From Selaginella tamariscina (lineage: Eukaryota; Streptophyta; Lycopodiopsida; Selaginellales; Selaginellaceae), in contig PUQB01000074.1 of the NCBI GenBank assembly GCA_003024785.1, positions 186,001 to 250,000 of the forward strand: a DNA stretch of 64,000 nt, written 5' to 3'. A model generated the notes under the pieces. The model saw only the letters and a list, made by a program, of their open reading frames with translations, did no database searches and had not been told where the DNA came from. Shown piece by piece: positions 1 to 11,388 of this stretch. Numbering within the stretch: the stretch's first letter is position 1; each line of letters begins with the position of its first letter. A program made the translations under genes and the position numbers.

Positions 1-69
1 CTCTTCCCCGCCTGAGCCTCATGCCGGGGATTTGTTTATAGTACTCCTTCATTTTCTTCACAGGCCACA

Positions 70-560
70 AATCCAAGGGTTCGACCCCGATCTTTTGTGA
101 TGATCCAAGAGATGATGTATACCACTGGTTTGATCATTTCCAAATTATTGTTCGTTACCATGGTTGGGATGAGGGCTCTCAGAGAATTCCCTACATGTTT
201 GGAAGGCCCTGCGCTCAAGTGGTTATAATGGATTGGCTGTGGAGATTCAAGCCAATAATAATTGGTTGACGGAATGCCTTAAACGTATGTTTGGCAAAGT
301 TGAGGATTCAGATGATGCTTTTTAACAACTGCATGCGATATGACAACATCCTGTGAGTCTGTTATGTGGTTTAGTATTAGGTTCGAGGATTTAGTTTTGG
401 CGTGCATATCCTAATATGCCTGAGCCCATTAAGCTCGGTATGTTATGGCCAACTATGCGACTTGAACTTGTTCGATTCATTCGGGCTCTTACATTGGAGA
501 AGCTTTTGCACTAGCTCAACATTTTGAGTTGGTGCCTGGTGAGGGCCGTGGTCCCCTTGG
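70..560 (+). pseudogene. gag relic of element A
   Basis: Short frames read in succession give a gypsy gag core: an aspartate-rich start followed by a VYHWFDHF-type motif near 110-145, then a WGDEG/AIxW-like region. No single frame stays open. The same 'D-DVHHWF-HF' pattern recurs at about 49020-49060. Gag would form the particle shell. The assignment rests on this motif and on position upstream of the protease relic. Confidence 0.5.
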
Positions 561-999
561 GTTACCTGCTCCTCTTATTCAGCATGCTGATCCAATGGAG
601 GTTGACGCTGCTGCATATGTGCCCGCACGGTAAGCCTTTGTGGTCGACCTTAGGGCCCACCCCGTGGACCACCTCCACGAAATCGTCCTACACCTGCTCC
701 AGTTCTTGCCTGTGGTGGTCAAAATCCACGGATTCGTGACAGGAGGAATCGAACAATGCAGGTCGACCCAATCAAGTTCATTGTTGGGCTTGTTGGGCAC
801 CTAAACATACTTGGCAGGCATGCGATGTGTATCTTGATTGGCGTCCACCACATCCAGGCTGGCGACCATATGTTCCGGATGGTGTGCCTGTGGCGGCCAT
901 TATGTCTGATGATGAGCTTTTAGATGACAAAGCCTCTCTTGCAGATGGATCTGTTGTGGAAAACTAGTAATCGTACGAGCGACGGAGGGATCCCGTGCG

Positions 1000-1290
1000 A
1001 TGGAGACTTCACCTCCATGCTTTTTCCGCTATGCATATCAAGGACAAGGATCTAGTATGTCTTCCATAACTACTTCTCTAGCGCATCGGTGCTCATTACC
1101 CTTAAGACGTGCAGATAAGGTCTTGCACATTTTATATGGTAATGGGCAGTCTCGTGTATTATCACAGTACACCACTTTGACTACGTTGGTTTTGGGTGAC
1201 AATCGTAAGTTTCCCTCTGGGTCTCTTAGGGTTGTCCCTTCCTAGGTCTTTGACATTATTTTGGGATGTGATTGGTTGAAGCAGTCGAAA
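1000..1290 (+). pseudogene. Aspartic protease relic of element A
   Basis: The end of the region reads DIILGCDWL near 1250-1280, matching the (I/V)LGxxWL motif that closes the retropepsin-like domain of gypsy polyproteins. The catalytic D-S/T-G is not clearly visible, so the domain is recognised mainly from this motif and from its place just before the reverse transcriptase. Confidence 0.5.
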
Positions 1291-1559
1291 GTGTGTTCCT
1301 TTACGTCTAGAGAAGCTTGTTGCTGTTTGTATCACGCATACATCTCCTTTGATTCCAGTCTTGGAGTGGTGTTCATCTCAACAGGTTCAAATGTCGGATC
1401 CATCACCGGAGTATCGAGCACAATGCATCGAATAACTTAAGTAGCAGTATGCAAGTTTGTTCAAATTTAATTTGTCCCAAGGTGCACGTGTGAAGACTCG
1501 ACACTGTATACCCACTGGCAATGCAAAGCCTTTCAAAGTCCCGATTCGACGCAGGTAAC

Positions 1560-2285
1560 CAAAAGAGTTATCAGCCATGTGAACAGCTGTTACAGATATG
1601 ATTGATAAACGGGTGTGTCGTTCATCACGGAGTCCATGGGCATGTGAACCTCATTTGGTTCCCAAGCCTGATGGATTTCTACGTGGATTACCGACCTCTC
1701 AACGATGTTACCATCAAAGATGTTTATCCACTTCCGAACTCTACTGATCTATTAGATCGTTTGGGTCAGAGTCGATGGTTTACTAAGTTGGATTTGGCAT
1801 CAAGATATTGGCAAGTTCCAGGAGTTGAAGTCAATCCAAAAGGCATAACCAAAAACTCGTAAAGATCAAATGGTGTCCGGAAGGCCGTTTTTGGAATATC
1901 CTCCTCAGCCAGCCACCTTTCAATGCATGATGGATGAGCTTCTTTCAAATATGCCTGATATCACTGCTAATTTATCAACAATGTGCTCATTCATGGGTTT
2001 GGTTCTTGGAGGATCACATTCGTGATGTACGACGCATTCTTGATCGATTTTGAGAAGTTGGCATGAAGTTGAAACTCGAAAAGTGTGTGTTTGGTTCGAT
2101 CGACACCACTTACTTGGGTTACCATATATCTCGAAAGGGTTTACAGGTGGATGCAATGAAGTTGCGAGCTATTCGAGAGTTCCCTCATCCCCGTACAATA
2201 CAGGAAGTCTAGCGTTTCTTGGGCAAGTTCGTCCACAGGTACCTTTCAAGTGGACTCACAGGTGTCAGCAAGCATTTGACTAGTT
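1560..2285 (+). pseudogene. Reverse transcriptase relic of element A
   Basis: Frames in this stretch read the YVDYRPLNDVTIKDVYPLP and [13 protein letters not shown] motifs of gypsy reverse transcriptase (around 1680-1815). Further frame pieces follow with SRKGLQVD-like and FLGKF-like motifs up to about 2285. The usual VDFR is changed to VDYR, the YxDD box is not intact, and several stop codons and shifts are present. It cannot make an active enzyme as read. Confidence 0.75.
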
Positions 2286-2382
2286 AAAATAGTTCCTGAC
2301 AACTCCACCATTGCTTCAATACCCAGATTTTACTCGTCCATTCATTTTATGAGTAGACGCCTCAGATGTTGGTATTGGTGGT

Positions 2383-2910
2383 GTGTTGATGCAAATTGAT
2401 GCTATGGATCCTTCAATTCGACACCCGGTGGCTTACATTAGTCGAGTACTCGCGCCGATTGAGCAGAATTATTCCACTACTGAAAAAGAATGCCTTGCTA
2501 CTGTTTGGGGTTTTGAACGACTTCATGCTTACTTACATGGGAGTGAAACACTTTTGGAGTGTGATCATGCTGCTGTCACTTCCTTGTTAAAACGGAAGAA
2601 TTTAGTGGGTCGTGTAGCCAGATGGGCATTACGTCTCCAAGTATATAACTTTAAGGTGGTGCACAAGCCTGGGCGAACAATGGTGGATGCGAATGCACTT
2701 TCTCGAGCACCCCTTTCTGATTCCACTTTGCCTGCTCATGCAGTCGCTGCAACGTTTGGTTTGATACAAGCCCCTCAGGTATTTGATGCCGACTTACCAT
2801 CCTTGGAACAGTGGCAGGATGCCCAAAAACGTGAACCATGGACGAGGCAATTACGGGATGCATTTGCAAATCCTTCTTCTGAACCGCGGTTTCGACAATA
2901 TCATGCTTAG
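2383..2910 (+). pseudogene. RNase H domain of element A
   Basis: An open stretch of about 175 codons reads HPVAYISRVL, then NYSTTEKECLA, then the connection to the tether (ARWALRLQVYNFKVVHKPG) and the characteristic gypsy tail VDANALSRAP. In Ty3/gypsy elements this domain degrades the RNA strand of the RNA-DNA hybrid. The first catalytic aspartate region lies just upstream (VDASDVGIGGVLMQ, from about 2354), separated from the earlier frame by a stop. This is the longest intact piece of element A. Confidence 0.8.
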
Positions 2911-2970
2911 TTTCGACTTCAGGATGGTTTATTGTATTTTATTGGGACAAATTCAAAAGATAGATGACGT

Positions 2971-3519
2971 TTGGTTGTACCCTCTACATATGTTCCACAC
3001 CTTCTTCGAGCATATCATGATTCGCCTATTGTTAGAGGTCATCTTGGTCACCAACGAGTGTTGGAGAAGCTCCGCAGATCCTTTTATTGGCCCAGCATGC
3101 GTGGTGATGTGATCATGTATATTCAAAGCTGTCCCATTTGTCAAATTCAGAATTCCTTTACGACTCGGGCCATGAGGGTATTAAAGTCCATCAACATCTC
3201 TCACTCTTTTGAGTTAATTGCAGTGGATTTAATGGGACCTTTTCCACGTTCTTTTCAAGGTAACCAATACATCATTGTCGTATCCGATTATTTAACTCGT
3301 TGGGTGGAGGTTGGTGCTCTTTCGAATGCAACTGCCATGTCAACAGCTTTGTTTTTGTTCGATAATGTGGTTTTGCAGCATTCTTGTCCAGAGCGGATGT
3401 TATCAGATAATGGCCCCGCTTTCATTGCCAAGGTATTCCGAGTGTTGTGTGAGAGATTAGGGGTAAAACACTCATTTGCCTCTCCATATCATCCACAAAC
3501 TGATGGTTTAGTGGAGTGA
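2971..3519 (+). pseudogene. Integrase (HHCC and catalytic core) of element A
   Basis: About 182 codons are open. The N-terminal zinc-binding HHCC region reads H..RGHLGHQRVLEKL...YWP and ends in SCPICQIQ. The catalytic core follows with DLMGPFPRS (first Asp), LSDNGPAF (second Asp) and the SPYHPQTDGLVE motif (catalytic Glu region). All three DDE positions seem present. The frame then ends at a stop at about 3519, and a degraded C-terminal part follows. Confidence 0.85.
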
Positions 3520-3529
3520 TTGAATTGGA

Positions 3530-4018
3530 CCTTCAAGGGTATAATTTCGAAGTATGTGAACTTCAATCACACTGACTAGGATTGGTATTTGCGATGCTTG
3601 AGATTTGCTTATGTAACAGGCATTCAGAGTTCGATTAATATCTCTTCATTTAAGGCATTGTATGGATGATCTTAAGTTGCCTAGTGAATTGGGATTATCA
3701 TCGAATCTGCCACGTGCCGAGGATGCGAAAATGTGGGCTCGACATTTGGTTTGTCTTGCCTCTTCTATGTGCAGAGTCTGCTGAACATCTTGGTCGAGCT
3801 CAAATACGGCAACAATCTTCTTACAATGCACGACATCAAATTCCACCAGACTATGCTAACAATGACTTAGTACTAGTATGTTTTCCCAAGTTGACTGCAC
3901 CTGGGCTTGCAACTGGTTTATTACATAAGTGGCTTGGTCCCTACCGAGTACTTCGAAAGGTTGGTCCTCAGGTGTATCAGGTGCAATTGGTGGGATCTCA
4001 TGAGGTTGAGATAGTTCA
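3530..4018 (+). pseudogene. Integrase C-terminal part of element A
   Basis: A frame from 3666 reads a charged stretch with ARHQIPPDYANNDLVLVCFP and KWLGPYRVLRKVGPQVYQVQ, matching the GPY/F module that ends gypsy integrases. Near 4019 the sequence changes into family-B sequence read from the opposite strand: from about 4020 it matches the stretch starting near 20765. The true end of the integrase is therefore lost. Confidence 0.7.
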
Positions 4019-4617
4019 TGAAGCTTCTGTGCTCATTAACAAACTTGATAGCTTGGCTCTGAGCTGCTTGTAAGTTCTTCTTGCACAAACTCTGAATGTT
4101 TCCAAGCTCAACACTCAGATCTTTAGCTTCCTCATCCATGTTGCCTTGAGCTTTCTTACTTGCTAAACCCAGCTCAAAAGTTGTCTTGGGATGCCGTTCA
4201 AACATAGCATAGTATGGACTCATTCCAATGCCACTGTGTCCTTGGCAAATGGGTGACAAAGTCCATAGAGATACTGCCCCATCGTCTATCTGGAATAGGC
4301 AATGGTACTAATAGCCCACTTGGTTTCTCCTTGGGCACCTTTACTTGCTGACACTTGTCATAAGTCCTGCAGTACTCTATGATATCAGCTTTCATATTTC
4401 TCCAGTAGAACCTCCTTTTGATCAACTCATACATTTTCCTCCCCCCAAAATGACCAGCCTCCGGGTGATCATGATGAAAATATAGTACCTGGTTAATCAA
4501 ATGATCCACACGAGGAAGGTACACACAGCCATTGTAGTATAAAACTCCATCCTGAAATGAGAATGGTGGCTCTAGCTGTCCTCTGAGCTCCTGCACCTCG
4601 GCGTCTTGTTTGAGCAT
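4019..4617 (-). pseudogene. Integrase of family B lacking its catalytic core
   Basis: The minus strand reads the HHCC region (DHLINQVLYFHHDHPEAGHFG, then YDKCQQVK) and the start of the core (SMDFVTHLPR). It then passes directly into GHSGIGMSPYYAMF, which in complete gypsy integrases lies after the second Asp and the catalytic Glu. About 150 residues of core are therefore missing. The copy at 20.7-21.3 kb lacks the same part. An integrase of this form should be catalytically dead. Confidence 0.75.
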
Positions 4618-4689
4618 GTTGAACTACCTAGCTAAACTCACTGACCGTCCTTATTAATGCATTACATAAGCATGTTTCGAATTCTCCAA

Positions 4690-5274
4690 CTACTGTGGCT
4701 CTCCTAACGCGTGACAAAGCATTTGCCACCACATTAGGCTTCCCGCACAATGCTCAATAGAAAATTCGCCAAACTCCATGAGCTTAACCATCCACAAGCT
4801 TGCCGAGAGTTTAACTCTTTTGTGTGAACAGATACACCAAAGCTTGTGATCTGTAAACACCTTGAAACTTGCACCATAAAGATAGTGCCTCCAAACTCGT
4901 AATGCATTAACAATAGCCAGTAGTTCTTGCTCATACGTTGAGTACCGTTGCTTTGCAGGATTCAAAGTACGACTCTCATAAGCAATAGGCCTTCCCTCTT
5001 GCATAAGTACAGCTCCAATGGCCACTCCACTTGCATCACACGATACCTCATAAGGCTTAGAGGGATCTGCAATACATAAAACTGGTGCATGTACCAAAGC
5101 TTGTTTCAAAGCTTGGAAACTGCTCTCCTTGAAGCACTCCATGCAAAGGGAACGTCCTTCCTCAAACCTAGTTAACAGAGAAGCTTTCTTGGCATAATCC
5201 TTGACATACCGCCGGTAATAACCAGCCATGCCCAAGAAACTCTGTAACTCTTGTGCATTGCTAGAACTGGCCAT
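4690..5274 (-). pseudogene. RNase H domain of family B
   Basis: Starts within the end of reverse transcriptase (ELQSFLGMAGYYRRYVKDYA) and continues with VSCDASGVAIGAVLMQEGRP, YSTYEQELLAIVNAL.WRHYL and KVFTDHK. The Asp of CDAS, the Glu of EQELLA and the Asp of TDHK are all visible. The end, where gypsy elements read VADALSR, is shifted out of frame (the bases near 4725-4745 encode it in another frame). The family role is removal of template RNA during reverse transcription. Confidence 0.8.
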
Positions 5275-6038
5275 TGCTCCACCACTGCCACCTTCTGTGG
5301 ATCAGTCTTCACTCCACTTGGCGTCACAATGTGACCCAAATACTCCACTTCACACTGAGCAAATGCACATTTGCTCTTCTTTGCATAGAGCTTGTTCTCC
5401 CTCAGCAACTGAAGAACTCTCCACATGCTCCTTCATATTCTTACTATAAATAAGAATATCTCCACAAAGTTGTGCAAGTAGTCACCAAACACCTCATTCA
5501 TCAACCGAGTGAATGTGGCTGGGGCATTTGTTAAGCCAAATGGCATAACAGTGAACTCGAAATGACCGAAGCTAGTGTTGAAAGCAGTTTTGTAGATATC
5601 TGCTTCCTTCACAGCAATCTGATGATACCCACTGCGCAAATCTATCTTAGTGAACACTCTGGCTCCATCGAGATGATCCATGATAGTATCCACACGTGGC
5701 AAAGATGGCACCATGAGGATGTGCATATACTACAGAGCTCTCAACAAGCAAACAGTGAAGGACAAGCAATACTAGTGCACCAAATGGAGACTTGCTTGGT
5801 TGTATGAAGCCATATTCCAATAGTTCCATCACTTGTCTCTTAACTCTTGCTCCTCAGCATGACTCAGTCGGAATGACTTACGGTAAATGGCTTTCGTACC
5901 CTGTTCCAACACAATCTCATGCTCCACACATCTTGCAGGTGGTAAGCCATGAGATAGCTCGGGAGGGAAGACGTCAGCAACTCCTCGCACAATAGCTTCA
6001 CTCGTGGTGACAGTAGAAGAACTTGTTTGGAGACTCAA
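5172..6038 (-). pseudogene. Reverse transcriptase of family B (frameshifted)
   Basis: Successive minus-strand frames give YRKSFRLSHAEEQELRDK (about 5890-5829), LLEYGFIQPSKSPFGALVL (about 5826-5770), [17 protein letters not shown] and [18 protein letters not shown] (5726-5433). After these come LLRENKLYAKKSKCAF and VEYLGHIVTPSGV (5426-5172). The box expected to be YLDD is replaced by a shifted FLFIV-like reading at about 5440-5460. Domain order is correct, but it needs at least three frame changes. Confidence 0.8.
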
Positions 6039-6119
6039 GCTTGTTCCAAACCAAGTGTCTTCACTTCACCATACTCAAGCTTCATGCGCTTGGTTCTCCA
6101 CTAGATCTTAGGATCCACA

Positions 6120-6370
6120 CGCTCCAGCTCTGCAAGAAAAAAGTCTCCACCAGCTGGTTTTGCCAACCTCCAACTGTAACTCCTCCACATAAGCATTTAG
6201 CTCTGTGTGACAACTGAGAGCCCTCAATCTCATATTGAGGCACAGTCTTCGTGCATCTCCACTAGCTGGGTTTTACCAACCTCCAACTGTAACTCCTCCA
6301 CATAAGCACTTTTGCTCTATATGACATCTGAGCCCTCAAATTTATATTGAGGCACAGTCTTCGTGGGCAA
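6120..6370 (-). repeat. Family-B 111-bp coding tandem repeat, about two copies
   Basis: The plus strand shows 'GAGGCACAGTCTTCGTG' followed by 'CTCCACTAGCTGGGTTTT', and the unit then repeats about 111-115 bp later. The same unit occurs five times at 22780-23337 and about 2.5 times in sense orientation at 34698-34980. The period is a multiple of three (37 residues), so the repeat can stay in frame between protease and reverse transcriptase. Confidence 0.8.
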
Positions 6371-6465
6371 GATGCACTCCTCCACTAACTTTGTTGATAC
6401 AAAGTTATCGCTACTCCTGCTATCCATAAAGACTCACACTGGACGCTCACCAAGTCGTCCCTCCA

Positions 6466-7374
6466 TGTAGAGAGAATTTTTAGGTTATTTTCTTTCTTTT
6501 TCTTTTATTTTGAAAAATATGAGGAATATTTTGGGGTTTTCATATTTAATTCTTGTTTTTCTTTTGTTTTTGGGTTAAGTACGTGTTATTAGACCAGATA
6601 AGCAGAGTAAAACTCTGATAAGCTGGTTCGTGCAGAGAATATTCCCTACATATAGAATATTCTAGGTATATTCTTGGAGGGTTATTTTGGTAATTTTTAA
6701 AAGTTTTGGAAAATATATTCATGAGTAGGGAAAGGTCGATAGATGACATGTACGTCGTTAAAGTGTTCAAAAGATGTTTGTGTGTGGAGATATATTAGGT
6801 TAAGTAGGGTGAAAAGGTGGCACATAAACGAGTGAGATTTCAATGGGGAGTCTTTCAAAGAAGTGGTAGAGCTTGCCGAGAGGAGTTTAGAGAGCTTGAA
6901 TTCATGCGATTCGGAGATGCCATTGAGGAGATATACTTGATTGAAGTTGAGGGTGGTAACGAAATATATGGAATATTCTGATTCCAGGGATATGCTGCAG
7001 TTATCAGGAACAAAGGAAGGTGCGGGGAAAAAGGTATTAGGTTTTTCTAGTGTTTTTTGGGTGGAAAATAGCTATTTGTATCTTTTTTATGGGAAGAAAA
7101 AGGAATAAAAATGGGTTTAAAAAGGGAAGCGTGTGGGAACATCTTGGTGTGCAAGCAACTTCGCCATCTTTTTCCCAACCAAGTAAGGCTGTTCTAAGTG
7201 AGGAGAAAGAGAAGACAGATACCTTGAAAAGCTTGGAAAAAGCTGCTTGGTGATCAACTTGTAGAAGTTCCATGTCCTACGTGTGGTGGAGAATGGAAGA
7301 GACTAATAGTGGATGTTGTTGTTGAACTTAATAAAAAGAATTAATTATTTAGTAAGTGTGGTTTGGCTACAACA
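6466..7374 (+). repeat. 5' LTR of Gypsy-1
   Basis: Nearly the same sequence as 18390-19298, with scattered small indels and substitutions. It starts TGTAGAGAGAATTTTTAGG and ends TTTGGCTACAACA. LTRs carry the promoter and polyadenylation signals of the element. The flanking 5 bp are CTCCA. Confidence 0.92.
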
Positions 7375-7379
7375 TTTTT

Positions 7380-7397
7380 TGGTTCTGTTGCCGGGGC
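7380..7397 (+). promoter_or_regulatory. Primer-binding site of Gypsy-1, tRNA-Asp-like
   Basis: TGGTTCTGTTGCCGGGGC lies 5 bp after the 5' LTR. It matches 14 of 18 positions of the common plant gypsy primer site complementary to tRNA-Asp (from memory, TGGCGCCGTTGCCGGGGA). The mismatches suggest decay or a different tRNA isoacceptor. Confidence 0.6.
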
Positions 7398-7502
7398 ACT
7401 GCCGAAGTCGTGTGCAGAAGAGCCGGAGGGTGTGGTTGAAAAGCTTGGAGACACAGATTCTCAGCTATCTCCACCCACGGGGTCTGCTACGAGGAGTAGT
7501 GT

Positions 7503-8450
7503 ATGTACCCTAGTGAGTTCATAGCAGAACAGAAGCTACAAAAGAAAAGAGAGAGAGATGATCGGTATTCTAAGAGAGCAGTGAGACAACCTGTACTCAC
7601 TGAAGAACAGCAAAGGATAGTTGGTTTAACATGGACAGTTCAGTGTGTGGGGAGTGAGGAAGGCACATCGAGTACCTCTGTGTCTATACCCTCTTCACAT
7701 ATTACTACAGGAGTGGCTCTAGCTGTCCCGATGGCTAGTCCACATGTTAATCCACCAATTAGCCCATCTCCAAGGCTAACATGGATGAAGTACCCTGTGT
7801 TTAATGGTACTGGTGATCCAGATGCACATATGCAGACATTCCTTAATGTGAGCAAGACTAATCAAGAAGCTTCAGATGTAGAGAGCTTAGGCTCTTTCCA
7901 GGTACACTAAATGAAGGGGCTGCTGAATGGCTAGGAGTTGCTGAAAGGAATGCTTCTTTCATCTATTGGCCAGCGCTTAAGTCTGCGTTTGAAGACCGCT
8001 TTAGACTGGTGGGCTTTGCTGAGAGGATCAATGTAGAGCTAAGCTATATCAAGTTGCTTCTAGCAAAGAGCCTTCAAAGCTATATCAACAGATTCCAACG
8101 CCTGTTGCTCAAGAAGGATTATCCTCCAGCTCCAAGTGAACAGGTGAAGTACTTTGTGGATGGGCTATCAAAGGAGCTTGCTTTCCATGTTCGTATCCAA
8201 AGTCCAAAGAACCTGTCAGAGGCCATTAGACATGCAGCTAACTGGGAACAAGCTAAGTTGTGCACACAACGTGCACAACCTCACCACACAATGCTACCTA
8301 TAGTGGGAGATATCACCATCCGATTCTCCCTACTCAGTTGTCTGTTCCAGTGGGTACAGTGGATTACAGTAGCTTGGGAGCATCGAGTTTGTTATCCATG
8401 GGAGGACCGCCAGCTTCTGTCTTGGGAAACCTAGATTATAGCAAGGCGTC
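7503..8450 (+). pseudogene. gag capsid region of Gypsy-1
   Basis: The region is open in three frames joined by shifts near 7900 and 8430. A Ser/Pro-rich leader is followed by MKYPVFNGTGDPDAHMQTF (about 7790-7845) and later WPALKSAFEDRF (about 7960-8005). Then come LLLAKSLQSYINRFQRLL and VKYFVDGLSKELAFHV (8050-8190). These match the retrotransposon gag domain (Retrotrans_gag family). Its role is particle assembly around the element RNA. Confidence 0.8.
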
Positions 8451-8659
8451 GACCTCTGTGGGTACCACAGTGCCACATCAACTTTCGGGCTCTAACTACA
8501 ATGCACCACCAAGTTCCAATGCTGTTGTTACTCATTCAGAGCTTACTAATTTAAAGGAAGATATCCTGGGAGCTCTCACTAAGCAAATGACTGACCTACA
8601 AATCAATTGGATTAAAGAAGTAGAGAGGCGTCCTCAGCAAGTTAAGGAACGTACCAATG

Positions 8660-9211
8660 TGTGGTGTGTGAGATGCAAGGGTTATGGACATCTCCCTGTT
8701 GATTGTCCTACTCCTTCAAGTTTAGCACTTCCGACACAACAGTGTAAGGTGTGTGGGCATAGCAATCATGCTATAGATGATTGCTATTATCTGCAAGGTA
8801 GAGCATAGCAGGTAGGAGGGCGTGTCTTGCAGCCTGGTTTGCAGATACCTCAACCGCCTATCATGCCACCAGCAGTAGCACCTGCACAATATCCAAGTTA
8901 TCAAAGTGTAGCCATACTTAACTAGCATACCTCCAGTCTATGCAACAGAGCTCTAGCGTCCTCTAAACCAGCAAGCTGTGCGACGGCGAGGAGGGCCTCC
9001 ACAATGTTACCGCTGTAAGGAGTGGGGACATATTGCCCCCAATTGTCCAAATCCCCGCCAAGCTATAGAGTATCAACCAATCTGTGGTATATGCAACACA
9101 CAAGGACTCCACACTCAAGAAATTTGTCCTTATCGCTTACCAGTTGTAAAAAAGGCGACAGTTGCAGAGAAAGGAAAAGGGGTTGTCATTGACTCACAGG
9201 TTATATTGTAG
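8660..9211 (+). pseudogene. Nucleocapsid part of Gypsy-1 with four CCHC-type knuckles
   Basis: Three regular C-x2-C-x4-H-x4-C knuckles are visible: CVRCKGYGHLPVDC (about 8668), CKVCGHSNHAIDDC (about 8743) and CYRCKEWGHIAPNC (about 9003). A fourth, CGICNTQGLHTQEIC (about 9081), has one extra residue before the His. A stop at about 8808 and a frame change lie between pairs. Such knuckles bind the element RNA. Gypsy elements usually have one or two. Confidence 0.8.
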
Positions 9212-9689
9212 AAGCTATAGAACCAGAGAGAGTGAAAAGGAATCGAAAGAGACAAGTCGATCTGCCCTTGCAAGTGAAGACAAGAGCTCAACAACATGCA
9301 GCTCAACCCTTGTCGACTATTCCAGTAAATATAATTCCAGAGTATTCTCTTGAGAATCCAACGGTGGATCATGGTCTCCAAAAGAGCATGAGCTACCACC
9401 ACCTGCAGATACTCAGCCATTTATGGAAGAGATGGCTGCTCAACCTAGGAAACGACCGGTAGTAAGGCAAAGGAAGTTTAAATGTGCTGAATTTAGAGAG
9501 CAAAGTACCATATGACATACTTGCAGATTTAAAAAATCAGCAACCAAGTATCACATTCAGCCAGTTACTTGAGTTAGCACCTACTTGTCAGAGGCTATAA
9601 CTACAGCTTTACGTGGTCATAAGGAGGTAGTGGTGAATTCAGCATGGCCACTCATTGCAATATGAGTGCTCCATGCATTGATGAGACTG

Positions 9690-10470
9690 CACCATAGATG
9701 GAGGTTCAGGAGTTAATATTATGCCTGATCACATACATAAGAAGTTAGGCTTACCTGAACCAACACCAGCTCATTTCATGGTTCGTATGGCAAACCAAAG
9801 ATGTGTATAGCCCCTTGGAATTGTCTCTGGTGTGCAAACGACTATAGCTGGTATCAGTTTCTTCAAAGACTTTGTGGTCTTGAGAAGTGAACATGGCAAG
9901 TTCACTTATCCATTACTACTTGGACGGCCATGGTTGAGACAAGCTTCTGCAGTGCATGACTGGCGTACTAGTATGTTACATATTGAAGATGGTAACGTAC
10001 ATGTGGGTATGCAAGTGCACTTACATAAGATTCATCCACTCGTTACACATGAACAAGCTGGTGAAAGTGATAGTACTTCTTCAAGTTCCGAGAGTGCTGG
10101 AGAAGAGTTTAGCTCGATGGAAGAGGAGGAAGAAATAGCTGCAGTGGCAGTGGTTCGTTCTCCTTATGAGAAGCTTGCTAGACCACCTTATTCTGATGAT
10201 ACTTCAAGTGTAGATCTGGCTGAGTGGATGAATCAAGCCGTTGCTGTGGATTGTAATATGTTGCAAGTTATACTAGTGCCTAGTCGCAATGCAAGCCCAC
10301 TAGTTCCAGCGATTTTAGTAAATTCCCTTGGTACAAATGTTTCTCTAGGTGAGGAGCATACAGTGATGTTGTCCCTTGGAGATGTAGTACATGGTTCAAT
10401 GCTACAATCTTCTAAAATGGAGGTTAGTCGGGAGACAGAATTTCAAGGAAGAGTTTACCTGAAGAATTAA
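9690..10470 (+). pseudogene. Aspartic protease and linker of Gypsy-1
   Basis: The active-site motif reads as DGGSGVNIMP (about 9696-9725) and the closing motif as LLLGRPWLR (about 9915-9945), as in plant gypsy retropepsins, with a stop codon near 9810 in between. After the protease, a Ser/Glu-rich linker (SDSTSSSSESAGEEFSSMEE, about 10060-10120) leads toward the reverse transcriptase. The protease would cut the polyprotein. Confidence 0.8.
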
Positions 10471-10894
10471 GTGGATATGTGGTTGAGGGACTTCCAAAGT
10501 ATGTGATGAGGCGAGAAGAGGTTCGAAAGCCAATTCAAGTGCAAAAGAAGGCTGCTAAGAGGCTAAAAGGAGATGTTAACGTACATTATTCCACTCCAGC
10601 TCAGCCAGACCAAGTTGCTTGTGCATCTCCAGAAGGGCAACTGCTGTATTAACTGAAGTCAAGTGGAAAACAGTTTTGAAGCGACAGAATTGGTAAACGA
10701 CCAGCCTCACAAGGAAGTTGTACAAACAAAGCAGCTAGTCATGAAGGAGGATCTAGCTTCTGGTTTTTTTGAGTACCCTTCAAGATTTTCCTCATGGGAA
10801 GAGGGGAAGTTTCTCTTGAAGGAAGAGCCAGCTTTTGCTAATTCATGGGTTGCTGAACGTGTTAAGGAGCCTTCTGTGAAAAGATTAACGTGGC

Positions 10895-11388
10895 TTGAGT
10901 AAAGATCCTAAATTTTTGCAAATTGGATCCCAATTACCAAGTGTGGAGAAGGAGCGTTATTACAAGTTGTTTACCACTTACCGAGAAGCTTTTGCATGGA
11001 CATATCAAGAGATGCGTGGTATATCTCAGCAGCTCTATATGCATCGAATCGTCTTGAGACAGGGTGTACGGACAGTGAGACAGAGACCGTACATGATGAA
11101 CCCGAACTATTCAAGGGTTGTTCGTGAAGAAATTGATGCACTTTTAGCAGCCGGGTTTATTGTGGCGGTGGAGGGTACGGAGTGGCTTTCTCCCATGATA
11201 ATTGTGCCTAAAAAGAGTGGTAAGCTTCGTGTATGTGTGGATTTCAGAAAACTTAATGATGCCACAGTGAAAGACGGTTTTCCGGTACCCTTCATAGATT
11301 TGGTACTTGACAGTGTGGCCGGTCATGAACTTTATTCCTTCTTGGACGGATATAGTGGCTATAATCAGGTGGCAATTGCTCCAAAAGA
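10895..11388 (+). pseudogene. Reverse transcriptase of Gypsy-1, 5' half
   Basis: Continuously open. It contains FAWTYQEMRGI, a histidine-containing equivalent of HxI/L, EWLSPMIIVPKKSGKLRVCV, DFRKLNDATVKDGFPVPFID and YSFLDGYSGYNQVAIAPKDV. At 11389 the copia LTR begins, and the protein continues at 16121. The upstream stretch 10470-10895 is a frame-shifted spacer. Confidence 0.88.

Larger units (their letters stand above)
1..4018 (+). mobile_element. Degenerate Ty3/gypsy retrotransposon (element A), no LTRs in view
   Basis: A plus-strand gypsy element with relics in the order gag, protease, reverse transcriptase, RNase H and integrase, which is the Ty3/gypsy order. The 5' part runs off the window, and the 3' end stops abruptly at about 4018 inside the integrase C-terminal region, where a minus-strand family-B element begins. 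The reading frame is broken by many shifts and stop codons, most of all in gag and reverse transcriptase, so it is an old inactive copy. The RNase H and integrase parts are the best preserved. A gag relic of similar type appears near 48.8-49.1 kb. Confidence 0.85.
4019..6465 (-). mobile_element. Family-B Ty3/gypsy element, 3' two-thirds (minus strand)
   Basis: Read on the minus strand, the order is end of protease (6465-6360), two copies of a repeat of about 111 bp (about 6370-6120), reverse transcriptase (about 6040-5172), RNase H (5274-4690) and integrase pieces (4617-4019). The rest of this copy (LTR, primer site, gag) lies at 19299-19785, because Gypsy-1 inserted between 6465 and 19299 and duplicated CTCCA. 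A second copy of the family is at 20177-23337 and a third piece at 34239-34980. Multiple frameshifts indicate decay. Confidence 0.85.
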
